From NCBI GenBank assembly GCA_022495995.1, contig JAFEMH010003621.1, forward strand, positions 1-64,000: 64,000 bases of DNA, written 5' to 3'. How positions within the stretch are numbered: the stretch's first letter is position 1; each line of letters begins with the position of its first letter. Shown here piece by piece: positions 1 to 10,300 of the stretch. The DNA comes from Adenophora triphylla var. japonica. Its lineage: Eukaryota; Streptophyta; Magnoliopsida; Asterales; Campanulaceae. A program made the translations under genes and the position numbers. The notes below the pieces were generated by a model. It searched no databases. It worked only from the letters and a program-made list of their open reading frames with translations, and was not told the origin of the DNA.

Positions 1-640
1 CCAAAAGTTGAGGACCAAAATGGAAGGAATCTTTTCCTGGTGCGATAAGAGTACAGCCGGTCACTTTCTTGAATTTGACGAAATGCCCTTATCGGTAGCC
101 TAGGCGGGAAAAGAAAAGCCATTTTCTTTCATAAGTTCCGACGAGAGAGGAGAGAGAAAGAGAAGAAATCCAACCTTTAAATTGCAAGGTTTCTAACTCG
201 TATTTGGTGAAGGGAAATTTGCTATGGAGGTGAAGGAGGACCAATGGCTCGCCACGGAAGGACCGATGACGAAAGAACTCGATTGAAGGATTCGGACCAT
301 TCGAACCAACTACTCTTCCCATTGAATCCGGCGGAGTTTTATCCGGCGAGGGACCGCCACAACTCCAAGGGAGGGATCGAAAGACAAGTAAGTTTCCTAC
401 AAATTCCATTAATTTTAAGAATGTGCATTCTTTAAATGTTAGAAATTGGTTAGGAATGAACTTAGGGATTTTGGTGCCCGAATTGGGGCTTTTGACTTTG
501 CTATGAGCCTTTGTCGAAATTGACTAGGATGTAGTTCAATTGACACTACGGGTGGATGACATAAAAATTTTGGTTGCAAAATTCCATGTCTAGATGCATT
601 TTCCAAAATTAAAGTAGCTTTAATTCGGGACGGAGCGAAA
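1..640. other. Leader-like DNA upstream of the antisense ORF of element Y
   Basis: I see no convincing protein here. On the plus strand the stretch from about 90 to 410 is purine-rich, resembles a plant 5' untranslated leader, and carries a donor-like GTAAGT near 388. It lies just upstream of the plus-strand plant-mobile-domain-like frame at about 853. By analogy with antisense ORFs in Tat-type retroelements it could be that gene's leader, but this is inference. The 3' LTR expected for element Y would lie left of the window. Confidence 0.3.
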
Positions 641-663
641 TTTTCGAAAAATTCGAAAGAATT

Positions 664-811
664 TGAAAGTTCCGGATTCGACGGAGTTTTCGAAAGATTT
701 TGAAAGTTCCGGATTCGACGGAGTTTTCGAAATGTTTTGAAAGTTCCGGATTCGACGGAGTTTTCGAAATGTTTTGAAAGTTCCGGATTCGACGGAGTTT
801 TTTCGAAATGA
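664..811. repeat. 37-bp tandem repeat, 4 copies
   Basis: Four consecutive units begin at 664, 701, 738 and 775. Each contains TGAAAGTTCCGGATTC followed by GACGGAGTTTTCGAAA, with very few differences, so the array is young or kept homogeneous. It sits directly before the plus-strand antisense ORF of element Y. All frames through it give repetitive peptides that are artefacts of the repeat. Confidence 0.9.
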
Positions 812-852
812 ATGGGAATATACGTAGGAAATGAATAAGAACCGTATCTGCA

Positions 853-2870
853 TTGCATCCTTTTGACATGCGTTGGTGCATTTCTGACGTTGCTTGTCTT
901 GTTTGTCTGCGGGGACGGGGACGGTTAATACTCATAACCGAGAAGAGTCGGGGTGCCTTTGAGGCGGTGCGAGCATTGTGGGGCATTATCCGGACGTGGC
1001 TCGAGAGGAGAGAGGAGTCAGCGGCGGTTGGTGCTTGACTCCGGGTTAGGCTGGGTTTATCAGTCTTTGTAGGCTGCGGACATGATACGCCGAGGCGAGT
1101 CCATGTATGTCGCGGCGTGCAGTGCGGTGGGATACGACCCACACTTTCCATTTCGAGATGGGGGAGGCGACGGTGACTCCCACGGATTTTGCCGCTATCA
1201 TTTGGGTTGCCGAGCTTATGGCAACACGGCGGGTGTGGGTTGATGGTTACACCCGGAGCGGTTATGCAGGCTCTGGGTTTTGATATTACCGATGCCGGGG
1301 GCTTAGGCATTCGGTACGGGCCGATGGAGAATCATTTGAGGAAGGTGTCGCCGCTTATCTGTTTGGGTCCTTGAGGATGACCGCGGAGCTGTCACGGCTC
1401 GAGGTTCCTTTGGTTTGCTTGTCGGCGACTTTATTCCCGACTTCGACACGTCTTGTCACTTCCCTTTGCTCGGGTCATTTGGTAGACTTGGATGCCGTGA
1501 GGGGTTTGCGTGGGAGGAGGCTGGGTGGCCGAGCTTTACCACTCCACAGGATAGGTTCTCGCGGGGGAGAGGAGCACTCATTTAATTTAGGCCCTTCACG
1601 CACTTTGTCTTGGATGTAAGTTCACGTACTTTTCTCTTCCTCGCCTCTTTTATGTACTCGTATGTATACGCTTTGTAGGCGACATAACTTTCCATTCTCT
1701 TGGCGGTGCGGGTGCTACGAGGTGTTCGGTCCGCGAGGCTTGGGACATCGAGGAGCCGTGCGGAGTCCCTGTTCCACTGCCATGCTTGGTTTGGCGGAAA
1801 AGAAGGCGAAGAGGGCGGTCTCTTCGAGGAGTTGGCACTCGAGTGTCATACGAGGAGATATCTCGCGGCTGAACACAGGAGTTCTCGAGAGGATCCGAGT
1901 GACTGGTGGAGTAGGTTTCGATCATGTCGCGGTGCAGGATTGCCGGCGAGACTACACGGCGGCGGAAGCTCTGGTGGGACTTCAGCTGTGACGCCATGTA
2001 TTTGGGGGAGAGGGTGACTCGTCGGCATAGGCGGAGGTCTCTTCCCTTGGTGCCGGTGGATCCTCCTTTGTACATGCGGCATCCAGGGAGATGCCGATTG
2101 ATGGTGGAGGGTACATGCGGGCGTGTACTACAGGAAATTACATCATAGCGGGGCCGCCTATGATGTTTTCTTGAGGATGAGGTGAGAGCCCGCGGAGTAC
2201 GGCATAGAGAGGCGAGGTCCACTGGAGGTCCTCGAGATTTTCCGGTCCCGCGAGCTAGGCTAGCGTACGAGGGCTGGATGGTTCGCGTAGGCGACTTGTG
2301 ATCCGCTCCGGGTGGCCGAGACCACGATACGGGCGGACCCCAGTGCTTCGGTGAGCACCTTTTTTGATTTTACGCATTTGATAGTAGCATTACGCACATG
2401 TTGCATCTGTACTTTACGCTTGCTTTCGATGACTTTCTGGTTGCGGGTATGCGGCGTACGTATAATGAGCCATGAAATTTGGTGGGCGGGTGGTCCGCCT
2501 ACGCTAGGAGGCTCGTGGAGTTCATGCGGTGCGGTTCCCGGAGGAGCGTGGACGTCAGTGATCGGGGCCGTCTAGGCCGAGATTCGCCACGCTCCCGCGG
2601 CCGGTGGGGAGGACTTTACGCGGGGTTTGGCCGGTTCGCGGGCGGAGCGGGCTGGATTTGGAGCTCCTTCTTCGCGCACTCGGGCGCGAGAGAGTCTCGA
2701 GTTCGCGTACTCCAGGAGGCCCTTTGCCTATTCCCATTGGAGGAGTTCGGCGAGTTCTGTTTGCGACGGATCCGGCGGCGGCGGAGCGGTGCGTCGAGTG
2801 TACGGATGACGAGCGGGACTCGAGTAGTCCCCTTTTCTTGCTTTCTTTCTTTGCTTGCTTTGTTTAGACA
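853..2870 (+). pseudogene. Plant mobile domain-like antisense ORF of element Y, frameshifted
   Basis: A degraded plus-strand reading frame opposite in direction to the pol of the surrounding retroelement. The clearest block is at about 1,105-1,190, where one frame reads WDTTHTFHFEMGEATVTP followed by TDFAAI. This is the hallmark of the plant mobile domain (PF10536, MAIN/MAIL-like and retroelement-borne proteins). Further downstream (about 1,470-1,560 and 1,690-1,990) other frames give family-like pieces such as DLDAVRG, FEVFGPRG and DYTAA, so at least three frameshifts are present. A plausible 63-bp GT-AG intron lies at 1,616-1,678. The position beyond integrase, antisense to pol, matches the extra antisense ORFs known from Tat-lineage elements. 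The function of such ORFs is unknown. The domain call is fairly secure and the exact limits are not. Confidence 0.6.
1616..1678 (+). other. Putative intron in the antisense mobile-domain ORF
   Basis: The plus strand shows GAT|GTAAGT at the left edge and a T-rich stretch ending TTTGTAG|G at the right edge, 63 bp apart. Joining the flanks links two pieces that both look mobile-domain-like. On the minus strand, the direction of the retroelement genome RNA, these signals are not splice sites. The call rests on sequence signals only. Confidence 0.4.
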
Positions 2871-2879
2871 AAATGCATG

Positions 2880-3382
2880 TATTTGTCGGGAACAAATTTT
2901 GATTTGAGCTGTATGTTGCAAAAAGGCGCCCGTGGGGCGGGAACACATACTTCGCATATTTATTATGATCACCTTACATTATTTTCGGCAAATAAGCAAA
3001 TAGGTTAATCAAAAATAAATAAAAAAGAAATGCATTAAAAATTGAACGGGTCAAAAATTAAGCATGTATGCACTAATTTTTAATTATTTGCCTTTGTTGC
3101 ACGAGCCGGGCGGAAGGATATTGACATTGGTTGAATGAAATCATGGGCGGCACGCGAGATTTCATAGGAGTGAAACGAGGGCATGGTTTGGAAATGTTTC
3201 CAATTTTAAGGGGCGGTAGTTGCAGAGTTGACAAGTCAGCTGCGAGAGAATCGGCCGGACTAGGCTGAATTTCAGATTCTTTAAATTGCGGTTTCGGCTT
3301 TGCAATTGGTGAAAAGCTGCGCATTGCTTTGTTCATACGGCTGAATTCCTTTCCCTTTCTTAAGGTTTTCTTCACCTTCGAC
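2880..3382. other. Spacer between the two antisense ORFs of element Y
   Basis: A 500-bp spacer, AT-richer than its flanks, with no coding signal. The last 100 bp before 3,383 are pyrimidine-rich (CCTTTCCCTTTCTTAAGG...) like a plant 5' leader. I see no clear TATA box and nothing else of note. Confidence 0.4.
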
Positions 3383-4880
3383 ATGGCTCCCTTTCCCAAG
3401 TTATCGTCTCGGATGCAAGAGCGATATTTGGACAACTTTCAGTCGTGGGTACGGAACCACACGAGGCGAGAACAAAAAGGTTTTCGAAGGCATTACGGGA
3501 TTAAATCTGTTTGGGCTTTGAAGGAGCTCATGCAGTTGGGATCTTTTGAGAGCCGCGTCTCGGTTACAGGACGTACGGAGGAATGTGTACGGCTTTTCGT
3601 ACAACGAAATCACTCCTACGTTTGAAGATTTCCGGGCCATTGCAGGAGGACTGAGGCAGAGCAGCTAGTTCTTCCGTATCTTTGGTGGCATGGCCCTGTT
3701 GAGAAGCTAGTGTCTTTGTTGGGTATCTCATTTGGAGAAGCATACGGGATGCTTGTCTGAGGATACTGGAATTACGTTGACATTTCGGGGTTTGCCCAGA
3801 AAGATTTGCGGAGAGAGGGAGCGTCTTTTCGTGGGGCGCGTTTGCTCATGTGCGCGATTGCTACTTTGTTCACATTCACGTCTCTGGGTGTGTGCCATCA
3901 CGGTGTCTTGGACACTGGTGAGGCGGTGCGGAGTGGGGAGACATCGTGCCATTGGTCTTGGGCGAGACGTTCACAGGCATAGGCGGATGGCGGCCGTAGC
4001 CGATACATGTGGGGAGGGAGTCCCGCTATGCGACCATGTGGTTGAGGGAGAGGCTGCGAGATGATGCACGAGGTGCCAATGTCTTGTGACGCTTGGTCTT
4101 TCTCGCGGCGTCCTCTGGTGATAGGGGGCAATCGGGTGAAATTTTGGAGCTCTGGATGGCCGGACTTTGCACGCATCACTTGCGATGGTGGGTTCCCCAT
4201 TGGAGATTCTGAGACTTGTAGGACCGCTCGGGAGGGTGCATTGATTGTCGAGTGCGGGGCTGTCTCGGACGTCTTTCTATATTCCATCATTGGTTACGCG
4301 GCGATGCAGTGGAGCGGATGCCAGTGGCGATACGAGTTATGCCGCTACCTTTGAGGTGGGATCTTTGCGGATGGAAGATCCTTCGACGCTATTGCGATCA
4401 CCGGTGGTGGCAATACACGTCCTTTCTGCCCGGGGTTCTCTTTCGCGGAGAGAGAGGGCCTTTGTTGTCGGCAACGATATACGGGCGAGTACGAAGAGTG
4501 TATGGGGGAGACACGAGATGGCTATCTTGTGGAGACGGAGTGGCTGTTGGGTGCTTGATCACACTGGACGGCTCGACCTTGAGGAGGACGAAGCGAGGCT
4601 AACCACAGGAATCGTGCTTTGGCGATGCCATGGGCGATTATGTGGCAAGTGCGATCGGGAGGCCAATCAAAGCACTATGATGGCTCGAAGCGAGGCGGCT
4701 CGAGACGAGCTAGAGAAAGGGCTGCGTTGACGGCCACGAGGCTTGACGGAGGCGTCGGGAAGAGTCCACGAGCCGAGGTAGAAGGCCTAGGAATATTTCT
4801 GCGAAGGTGAAGAACACTCGCGGGGAAAAGGGAAGGGGAAGAAGGATGAAGGACCTAGTACGGGAAACTAGGTTGACCTT
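3383..4880 (+). pseudogene. Second antisense ORF of element Y, DUF7745/plant mobile domain-like, frameshifted
   Basis: A good ATG at 3,383 opens MAPFPKLSSRMQERYL. After a frameshift near 3,540 the frame continues with YGFSYNEITPTFEDFRAI (about 3,575-3,640). This matches the conserved '(E)xTPTxEDF' block of DUF7745/plant-mobile-domain proteins carried by plant retroelements. A further piece, LGISFGEAYGML (about 3,715-3,755), follows the spacing seen in that family. Beyond about 3,760 the frame is lost repeatedly, though family-like stretches persist to about 4,350. It is plus-strand, antisense to pol, and lies between the first mobile-domain frame and the end of integrase. It could be a diverged duplicate of the first frame or an independent acquisition. 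Confidence 0.5.
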
Positions 4881-5229
4881 CTTTGTCCAGTATCCACCCA
4901 TTGTCATTGCGAGACACATTAATTGATTAATGTTTTATTGTAGTTTTGCTAGCGTGTAGCGAGTCGAGAGTTGACCGTGCTTGAACTCATCAAAGAATGT
5001 TTTAACCGTTATGAATTTGTAGGTTAAATGAAAAGAGTTTTTGAAACACAAGCAATTGATGCTTATTGTATTTTTGTTTTTAGACCGAACCAAAGATGGC
5101 TGCCTACGTTCCCCTTTTACAATTGGACTAAGGGGCTCGGGTCACCGTAGTTCGACACTTTAGGTGAATTTGAGAAAAACAAAGACAAAAGAAGTGCGAC
5201 CCTGTTTTTACTGGATCATTAGCGGGAAT
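4881..5229. other. Spacer between convergent antisense ORF and integrase end
   Basis: About 350 bp where the plus-strand mobile-domain frame and the minus-strand pol would converge. It is AT-richer than its flanks and contains TTAATTGATTAATGTTTTATTGTAG. In convergent architecture this is where 3' ends of both transcripts would fall. No ORF is supported. Confidence 0.35.
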
Positions 5230-6490
5230 GTATCCGGTTGGGTATTACTCTTTTAGCACTTTAATTTGCGAGGGGACGATGTATGGGGAAGGAGAGTTGA
5301 CTCGTGCTCTTCCTCAAAGCAGAAGTATCTGCGGAGCTTGCTTCCGTTCACGGGGTTAACGAAAGGGTTTCCGTCCAAATCTGCTAGCTTCATGGCTCCT
5401 CGGGAGAAGATTCTTTGTACCACGAACGGTCCTATCCGGGTAGGCTCCCACTTTCAGGGGATTGGTGCACGTAGGAGGCTTTTCCTTTAGCACCAAGTCG
5501 CCTTCTCGATGTCTCGGATCTTGACTTTCTTGTCGAATGCTCGTGCCATTACGCTCAGTAGGCTCGAGTGTGTTCCGTGGCTTTCAATGCTGCGCTCGTC
5601 GAGTAGAGCAAGTTCGTCGTGACGGCTACTCTGTAGCCATTCGACTTCATTGATCCCGTTTTCCAAGAGGACTCGGAGGGATGGAATTTCCAATTCCACG
5701 GGTAACAGCGCTTCCATTCCGTAGGTAAGTGCGAACGGAGTCTCCCTGTGGCGGTTCGTGATGTTCGGTATCCCCGAGAGGAGCTAGATGTAGCTTTTCG
5801 GGCCGGTCCGACCTGCAGTGGTCATCTTTCGATTATCATGGCGAGAGTCTTGTTGGGCGCCTCCTCTTGCACCATTGGTTTGTGAGTACGTAAGGAGAAG
5901 ACTTGTGACGTGTGACTACGAATTCGGTCGGTAGTTGGTCACAATCTCCTTGAAGTGAGTCCCATTGTCGGAGATGATCTCGTTGGGCACTCCGTATCGG
6001 CACATTATGTTCTCTCGGATGAACTCGGCCACCTTCTTAGAATTCGGTACCTTGTACGATCGGCTTCTACCCATTTGGTGAAGTAGTCGGCTGCGACTAA
6101 AATGAACTCGTGACCATTGCTCCCTGGAGGAGTGATCTTGCCGATGACGTCGATTCCCATGTGGCGAAAGGCCGTAGGCGTAGTCATGCAATAGAGTTCG
6201 TGAGGAGGGATGTGATTGAGGTTGGAGAACCGTTGACATTTGTCGCGGCTTCGAGACGAGCTGGATGCGATCTGTTTCCATTGATATCAATAGTATCCCA
6301 TACGGAGAATGATGCATGTCAATGCTCGGGCGTTCGTATGCGGACCGCGGGTTCCGTTGTGAACTTCGTTCATTAGCTCGGCGCTTTTTCTTTGTTTACA
6401 CACCGAAGGAGTGGCCCTTGGTGGCGCTTCTTGTACAACATACCCCCGAATGACGAAATGGGATGCCGGGCGTTTTAATGCCATCATGTT
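5230..6490 (-). pseudogene. Integrase of element Y
   Basis: Minus strand, split over three frames. From the N-terminal side there is a zinc-binding-type region at about 6,450-6,240 (ELMNEVHNGTRGPH, then ILRMGYY). The catalytic core follows at about 6,190-5,930, with GIDVIGKITPP, AADYFTKWVEA and YGVPNEIISDNGTHF. This gives the first Asp (GID), the second Asp (ISDNGTHF) and typical neighbours. The C-terminal domain at about 5,720-5,240 includes YGMEALLPVELEIPS, RAFDKKVKIRDI and a GPFVVQRI-type turn before LADLDGNPF. Integrase inserts the element cDNA into host DNA. Frameshifts make this copy non-functional. Confidence 0.85.
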
Positions 6491-6619
6491 TTGGCTTTGA
6501 TCCCTTCTTTGTATTTTCCATCTTCACTTGTGAAGGAAGCTTCTCCGCTTTGGAGGTGCTTGGTAAATTTGATTGTACCGGGGTTCGTCGATCGTTTCTT
6601 TTTCTTTTTCGATCTCACG

Positions 6620-7541
6620 GCAATAGGCGGGTGTTTCCCGTCTGCCTGTTACGAGGGTTTCTTGCTTTCCCTTCGGGAATTTCGACAAGAGGCGAGGGTT
6701 GCCGGGCGTACGCGAGCGGTTTCTGTCTCTTGGCAAATAGTGAAAAGAGATGTCCTTGGGCGAGCAATGAGTTCCTCCATGTACGCGTGGTACTTCGAAG
6801 GCGAGAATCTACCGTCTTCCATTTGTTGGATACTTGATTGATGATCAATGCGAGTCTCCATATACATCCGGCTCTAAGATGTTGCGCTCGAGGGCGGCTT
6901 CCAAACTGCTTGCGAGGCTTCGTATTCTTTGCATTGTTGGTTGCTTCAAAATTCGGCTTGATGGCTATGGGAGTATGCTCGTCCTTGGGATCGACAAGGA
7001 GCATTCCAATGCCATTCCCCTTCTTGTTGGCTGCCCCATCGAAGAAGAGTTGCCGGCGGTTTGCGCTGTCAAGTGAAAAGATTCCGTCGTCAGGAAATTG
7101 CGGATCGGGACCCTTAGGTTCATTGCTCGGGAAGTCGGCAAGGCGTGCGCCATTACTACGCCCTTTGTTGATTTTCGACCATGTACTTGATGTCGAACTC
7201 GGCCGGGAAGAATGACCACTTGGCTAGCCGCATTGACGAGGGATGGCTTGTCAAAGAGATATCGGACGGGGTCCACTTTGGAGACCAGGAGTGCGAATGC
7301 GGCTGCATGTAGTGTTTCGGTTTCCCGACTACCCATACCAAGGCGGTACAAGTTTTCTCGATCTTTGAGTAGTGAGTTCACTTCCTTGAAGCTTTCGGCT
7401 TACGAAGTAGATTGCATGCTCAACCTTGGAATCTTTGTTCTTGTGCCGGCATTGCTCCGATTGACGTGTACATTCTTGTCGGATACGGGAGTAGTGGCTT
7501 GTCTTCATGTGGCGGGCACGGGGTGGGGATTAACCAAGTAG
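6620..7541 (-). pseudogene. RNase H and second (archaeal-type) RNase H of element Y
   Basis: Minus strand. The first segment (about 7,440-7,160) shows HAIYFVSRKLQGSE, the RT-linked RNase H/connection region. The second (about 7,080-6,630) shows QLFFDGAANKKGNGIG, then FEATNNAKN and INQVSNKWKTVDSRL. These match the DGAxNxxGxGxG, FxATNNxAEYEA and DSxLVxxQVxG blocks of the extra RNase H carried by Tat/Ogre elements. RNase H removes the RNA strand during reverse transcription. Several frameshifts interrupt both segments. Confidence 0.75.
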
Positions 7542-7559
7542 GTCTTGATCTTCTCGAAA

Positions 7560-8345
7560 AGTTGTTTGGCACTCGGAGTCCCATTTGATGTCGGCATTCT
7601 TTTTCATCGGTTTGAACATGGGCTCGCGAGAGAAGATGTCAAGCTGGTTGATGAAGCGGCCCGATGTGCTTGAAGTCTTCCCATGAAGCTCTTTACTTGT
7701 CGGGGTTTGAGGCGGCTTCATGTCGATGATGGCCTTGATTTTCACAGGATCGGCTTCGATACCTCTTTACGTAACCATGTACCCCGGTACCTTGCCGCGC
7801 TTGACGCCGAAGGTGCACTTTGCCGGGTTGACCTCATGGAGTGTTTTACGAGTCTGTTGAAGAACTTCCTCGGATCTGTCATGTCTTTGCATGTCGATCC
7901 CTTGGAGTGGATGATCATGTCGTCGACATATACTTCGATTTCTTTGTGAATCATGTCATGGAAGAGAGGCATTGCGGCCAGTAGTAAGTAGCCCGGCGTT
8001 CTTCGGACCGAACGGCATGGCCAGTGTAACAGTATGTCCCCGTGGAGTGGTGAAGCGATCTTGGCACGATCCTCCTCGGACATCTTGATACGGTTGTATC
8101 CAGCGAACCCGTCCACGAAGGACTTTACTTGAAATTTGCCGTGGTATCGACCGGCATGTCGATGTTAGGCGATGGGAAATCATCTTTAGGGGCTGGCCTT
8201 GTTGAGATCCCGAAATCCACGCGACATCGACCTTTCCGTTGGCCTTGGTGACCGTCACGATGTTGGAGAGCCAAGTCGGGTACTCAATCACTCTGATGAA
8301 ACCAACTCGGAGCATTTTCTCAATTTCTTCTTTAACTTGCAAGGA
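7560..8345 (-). pseudogene. Reverse transcriptase of element Y
   Basis: Minus strand, two main frames. The N-terminal side (8,342-8,220) reads KEEIEKMLRVGFIRVIEYPT, then WLSNIVTVTKANGKV. The palm continues with DGFAGYNRIKMSEEDRAK at about 8,110-8,060. The catalytic YVDD lies at 7,930-7,919, followed by MIIHSKG. These are standard Ty3/gypsy RT blocks. The LNKA motif region near 8,200 is frameshifted. RT copies the element RNA into DNA. It is a fossil copy. Confidence 0.9.
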
Positions 8346-9700
8346 CCACTCTGGCTTGATCTTGCGCGGCTTACATTTGTGAGGCTTGGATTCGGGATCG
8401 GGGAATTACGTGCTCCACGATTGAGGGATCGAGTCTGGCATGTCTGATATGACCGGGCGAACACGTCAACATACTCCGGAGGAGGCTTATCGGGGCTTCT
8501 TTTACGCATCGGCGAAGCGCCCACTTGTGTCTCTTTAGGCTCTTGCGCGACCCCCGGAGTTCACTTTGGTCATAACCTCTTCGGCGGCTTGGGCCGGTTG
8601 TCCTCTTGGTCAACTACACGCTCGAGAACTTCTTTAATGTATTGTTCGTTTAATGTGTACGCTTCTTTATCAATTGAATTATTAACGTCTTTTAAGTTGT
8701 TTGTTAACTTATCGGTTGTTAAAGTGGCAATGAGAGGATACTCAGAAAGGTCGAGACTTTTCATTAAACAAGAACGGGAATACATGATTGGCTACAACAT
8801 TATAGTCCTCAGGCGTAAGGCCGTTGGATGACTCGGAGGGCTGGACTCGACAGGGCGGCTCGAGAGGGTTTGAGACCGGGTTTAGGGAGATGTGGGTGCG
8901 GGCCCGGCTTGTCTTCCAATTACTGCTGGCTTGCCCTTGGTCGGTGAAAGTTACCCAATTCTTCGGTGGCATTCTTTGGATGCTTGATGAGGGTGCGGGG
9001 ATCGAGAGGCTTGGCTCTGCTTTGTCCCTATCATGGCGATCATCTTTGTTGTCGGAGCCCAGATCGATCAAGTTGGGCAACTCCATGACTTCTTCAAGCA
9101 GGACTACGTAGATGGTCCCTTTGAGCGTCTTCTATGAATTACGGTTCCTTACGCTTTGGACTTGCTTGTCTCGAATGTGGCCTCGGCGGGTGATCCGAAC
9201 AACTTGTTTCCCATGGAGAGTACCTTGAGTTGCTCCTCCAAGTCTGGGATTCCCTTGAATGTGTACTCATCTTTGGTGTGGTGGCGGTTGGTCCGAGTAG
9301 AGGCTGTGATGTCGAGAACGCTCCCTTATCGGATTAGCTTTGAGTCCTACGAAACGCTTGAGGTCCGTGCTAGGCTTTGTTCCATTCTTCCTGTAGTCTT
9401 GGTGCGACTATCCTGCTTCTTTCTCATCTTCATCCAGTTCAGCTGTCGGTCCCCTCGGTTCTCGGTTCATCGGTCCCTCGGTTCACGGTTTGTCGGTCCC
9501 CTCGGTTCTGGCTGTCGGTTCCCTTGTTGGTCCCCTCGGTTACTGTCGGTTCCACTTGGTGAAGTAATGAGCGAGGTCAAAGGCTGTAAGGTCGGAGGTG
9601 GGTGTGCCGTCGGAGGTTCCCCTTTTGCGGGCTGCTTGCCTTGGTGCGGGCGAGCCTTTTGTCTTCCTTGATGTCGGCGGTGTTGGCACGTAGCCAAGCC
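8346..9700 (-). pseudogene. PR-RT linker of element Y
   Basis: Minus strand linker typical of Tat/Ogre pol. Near 8,540-8,360 it shows PPPEYVDVFARSYQ and a frame with GLDPSIVEHVIP, the conserved 'DVFAWSY..MPGLDP' block upstream of RT. Near 8,760-8,590 there is DLSEYPLIATLTTDKL. The stretch 8,800-9,700 gives low-complexity, Pro/Arg-rich peptides with no recognised domain. Around 9,440-9,560 the DNA contains short GGTCCCCTCGGTT-type direct repeats. Confidence 0.55.
9440..9560. repeat. Short CCCTCGGTT-type direct repeats in the PR-RT linker
   Basis: About eight irregular copies of a 10-20-bp motif around TCGGTCCCCTCGGTT and CGGTTCACGG cluster here. The encoded peptide on the minus strand is a degenerate NREPRG-like repeat, so the array may be an expanded coding microsatellite inside the linker. 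Confidence 0.6.
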
Positions 9701-9729
9701 CTGGACCGTGGTGTGGTCCTTGACTTCAA

Positions 9730-10300
9730 TAACTTGGTGTTGGCCTTGCGGCCTTTTGCCGAGCCGATCTGGGATGAAGTTCATGAGTTTCATCATCCTC
9801 ATGGCGGGAGGAATCGATCGTGAGACAGTGGAAGGTCCACGTTGCATATTTGGATCTTGGAGGTCTCGAGTGAATCCGATTAATGGCATGTCGTCATTAT
9901 GCTTGATTTCCAATCTTTTGGAATGTCGTTAGTCTTTGGTCCCCTCGGTGGTGACAACGTCGTAGTAGGCGTAGTTAGCTCGTTGCCTTGCATGAACTTG
10001 AGGCAGCTTTGGTGAAGGGTGGATGCCACGCCATTGATTTGATGCGGCCGGGGACGCCCCGGGATGGTGTGAAAGTGATTGGAATGTCCAACACTTGGAA
10101 TTCGGTGGGGATCACCCGCTTGCCGAACCGAGATGTTGAGAGTAGCAACCCAGAAAGCATGTACGGGAAGTAGAGTCGTAGGCCTTGGCGGTGTGGGTGA
10201 AGGCTTAAGATGCGTGGGCTTGATGTCAAGCGGGTCCATCATCTTGGCGGGCAAGACATTCATTCGGAACCTCCGTCTACCAACACGCGGGGAAGGCGAC
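9730..10300 (-). pseudogene. Aspartic protease (PR1) plus G-patch-like segment of element Y
   Basis: Minus strand. The active-site block at about 10,285-10,240 reads RVLVDGGSE and then MNVLPAKMMDPLDI across a one-base frame change. DGGS is where many retroviral-type proteases have D-S/T-G and matches the D-x-G-S form common in Tat elements. Downstream (about 10,120-10,010) are FQVLDIPITFT and GVASTLHQ, the protease C-terminal blocks. At about 9,820-9,750 the frame MMKLMNFIPDRLGKRPQG resembles the G-patch found between PR and RT in Tat/Ogre elements. The protease matures Gag and Pol, and the G-patch is an RNA-binding motif. This copy is frameshifted. Confidence 0.75.

Noticed and set aside
89..409. 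Minus-strand frame of 106 codons
   Set aside because: Opposite strand of purine-rich leader DNA; no domain, and the composition reflects CT-rich sequence.
439..1310. Overlapping minus-strand frames with NPELSKHFENSVESGTF-type repeats
   Set aside because: They are translations of the 37-bp tandem repeat, and 37 is not a multiple of three, so each frame cycles through artefact peptides.
1650..2222. Minus-strand 190-codon frame opposite the mobile-domain region
   Set aside because: Arg/Ser/Pro-rich shadow of the plus-strand mobile-domain sequence; no family resemblance.
2479..2907. Plus-strand frame of 142 codons, Arg/Gly/Ser-rich
   Set aside because: Coding bias of a GC-rich degraded region. 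It may be the tail of the antisense ORF but cannot be supported as a separate gene.
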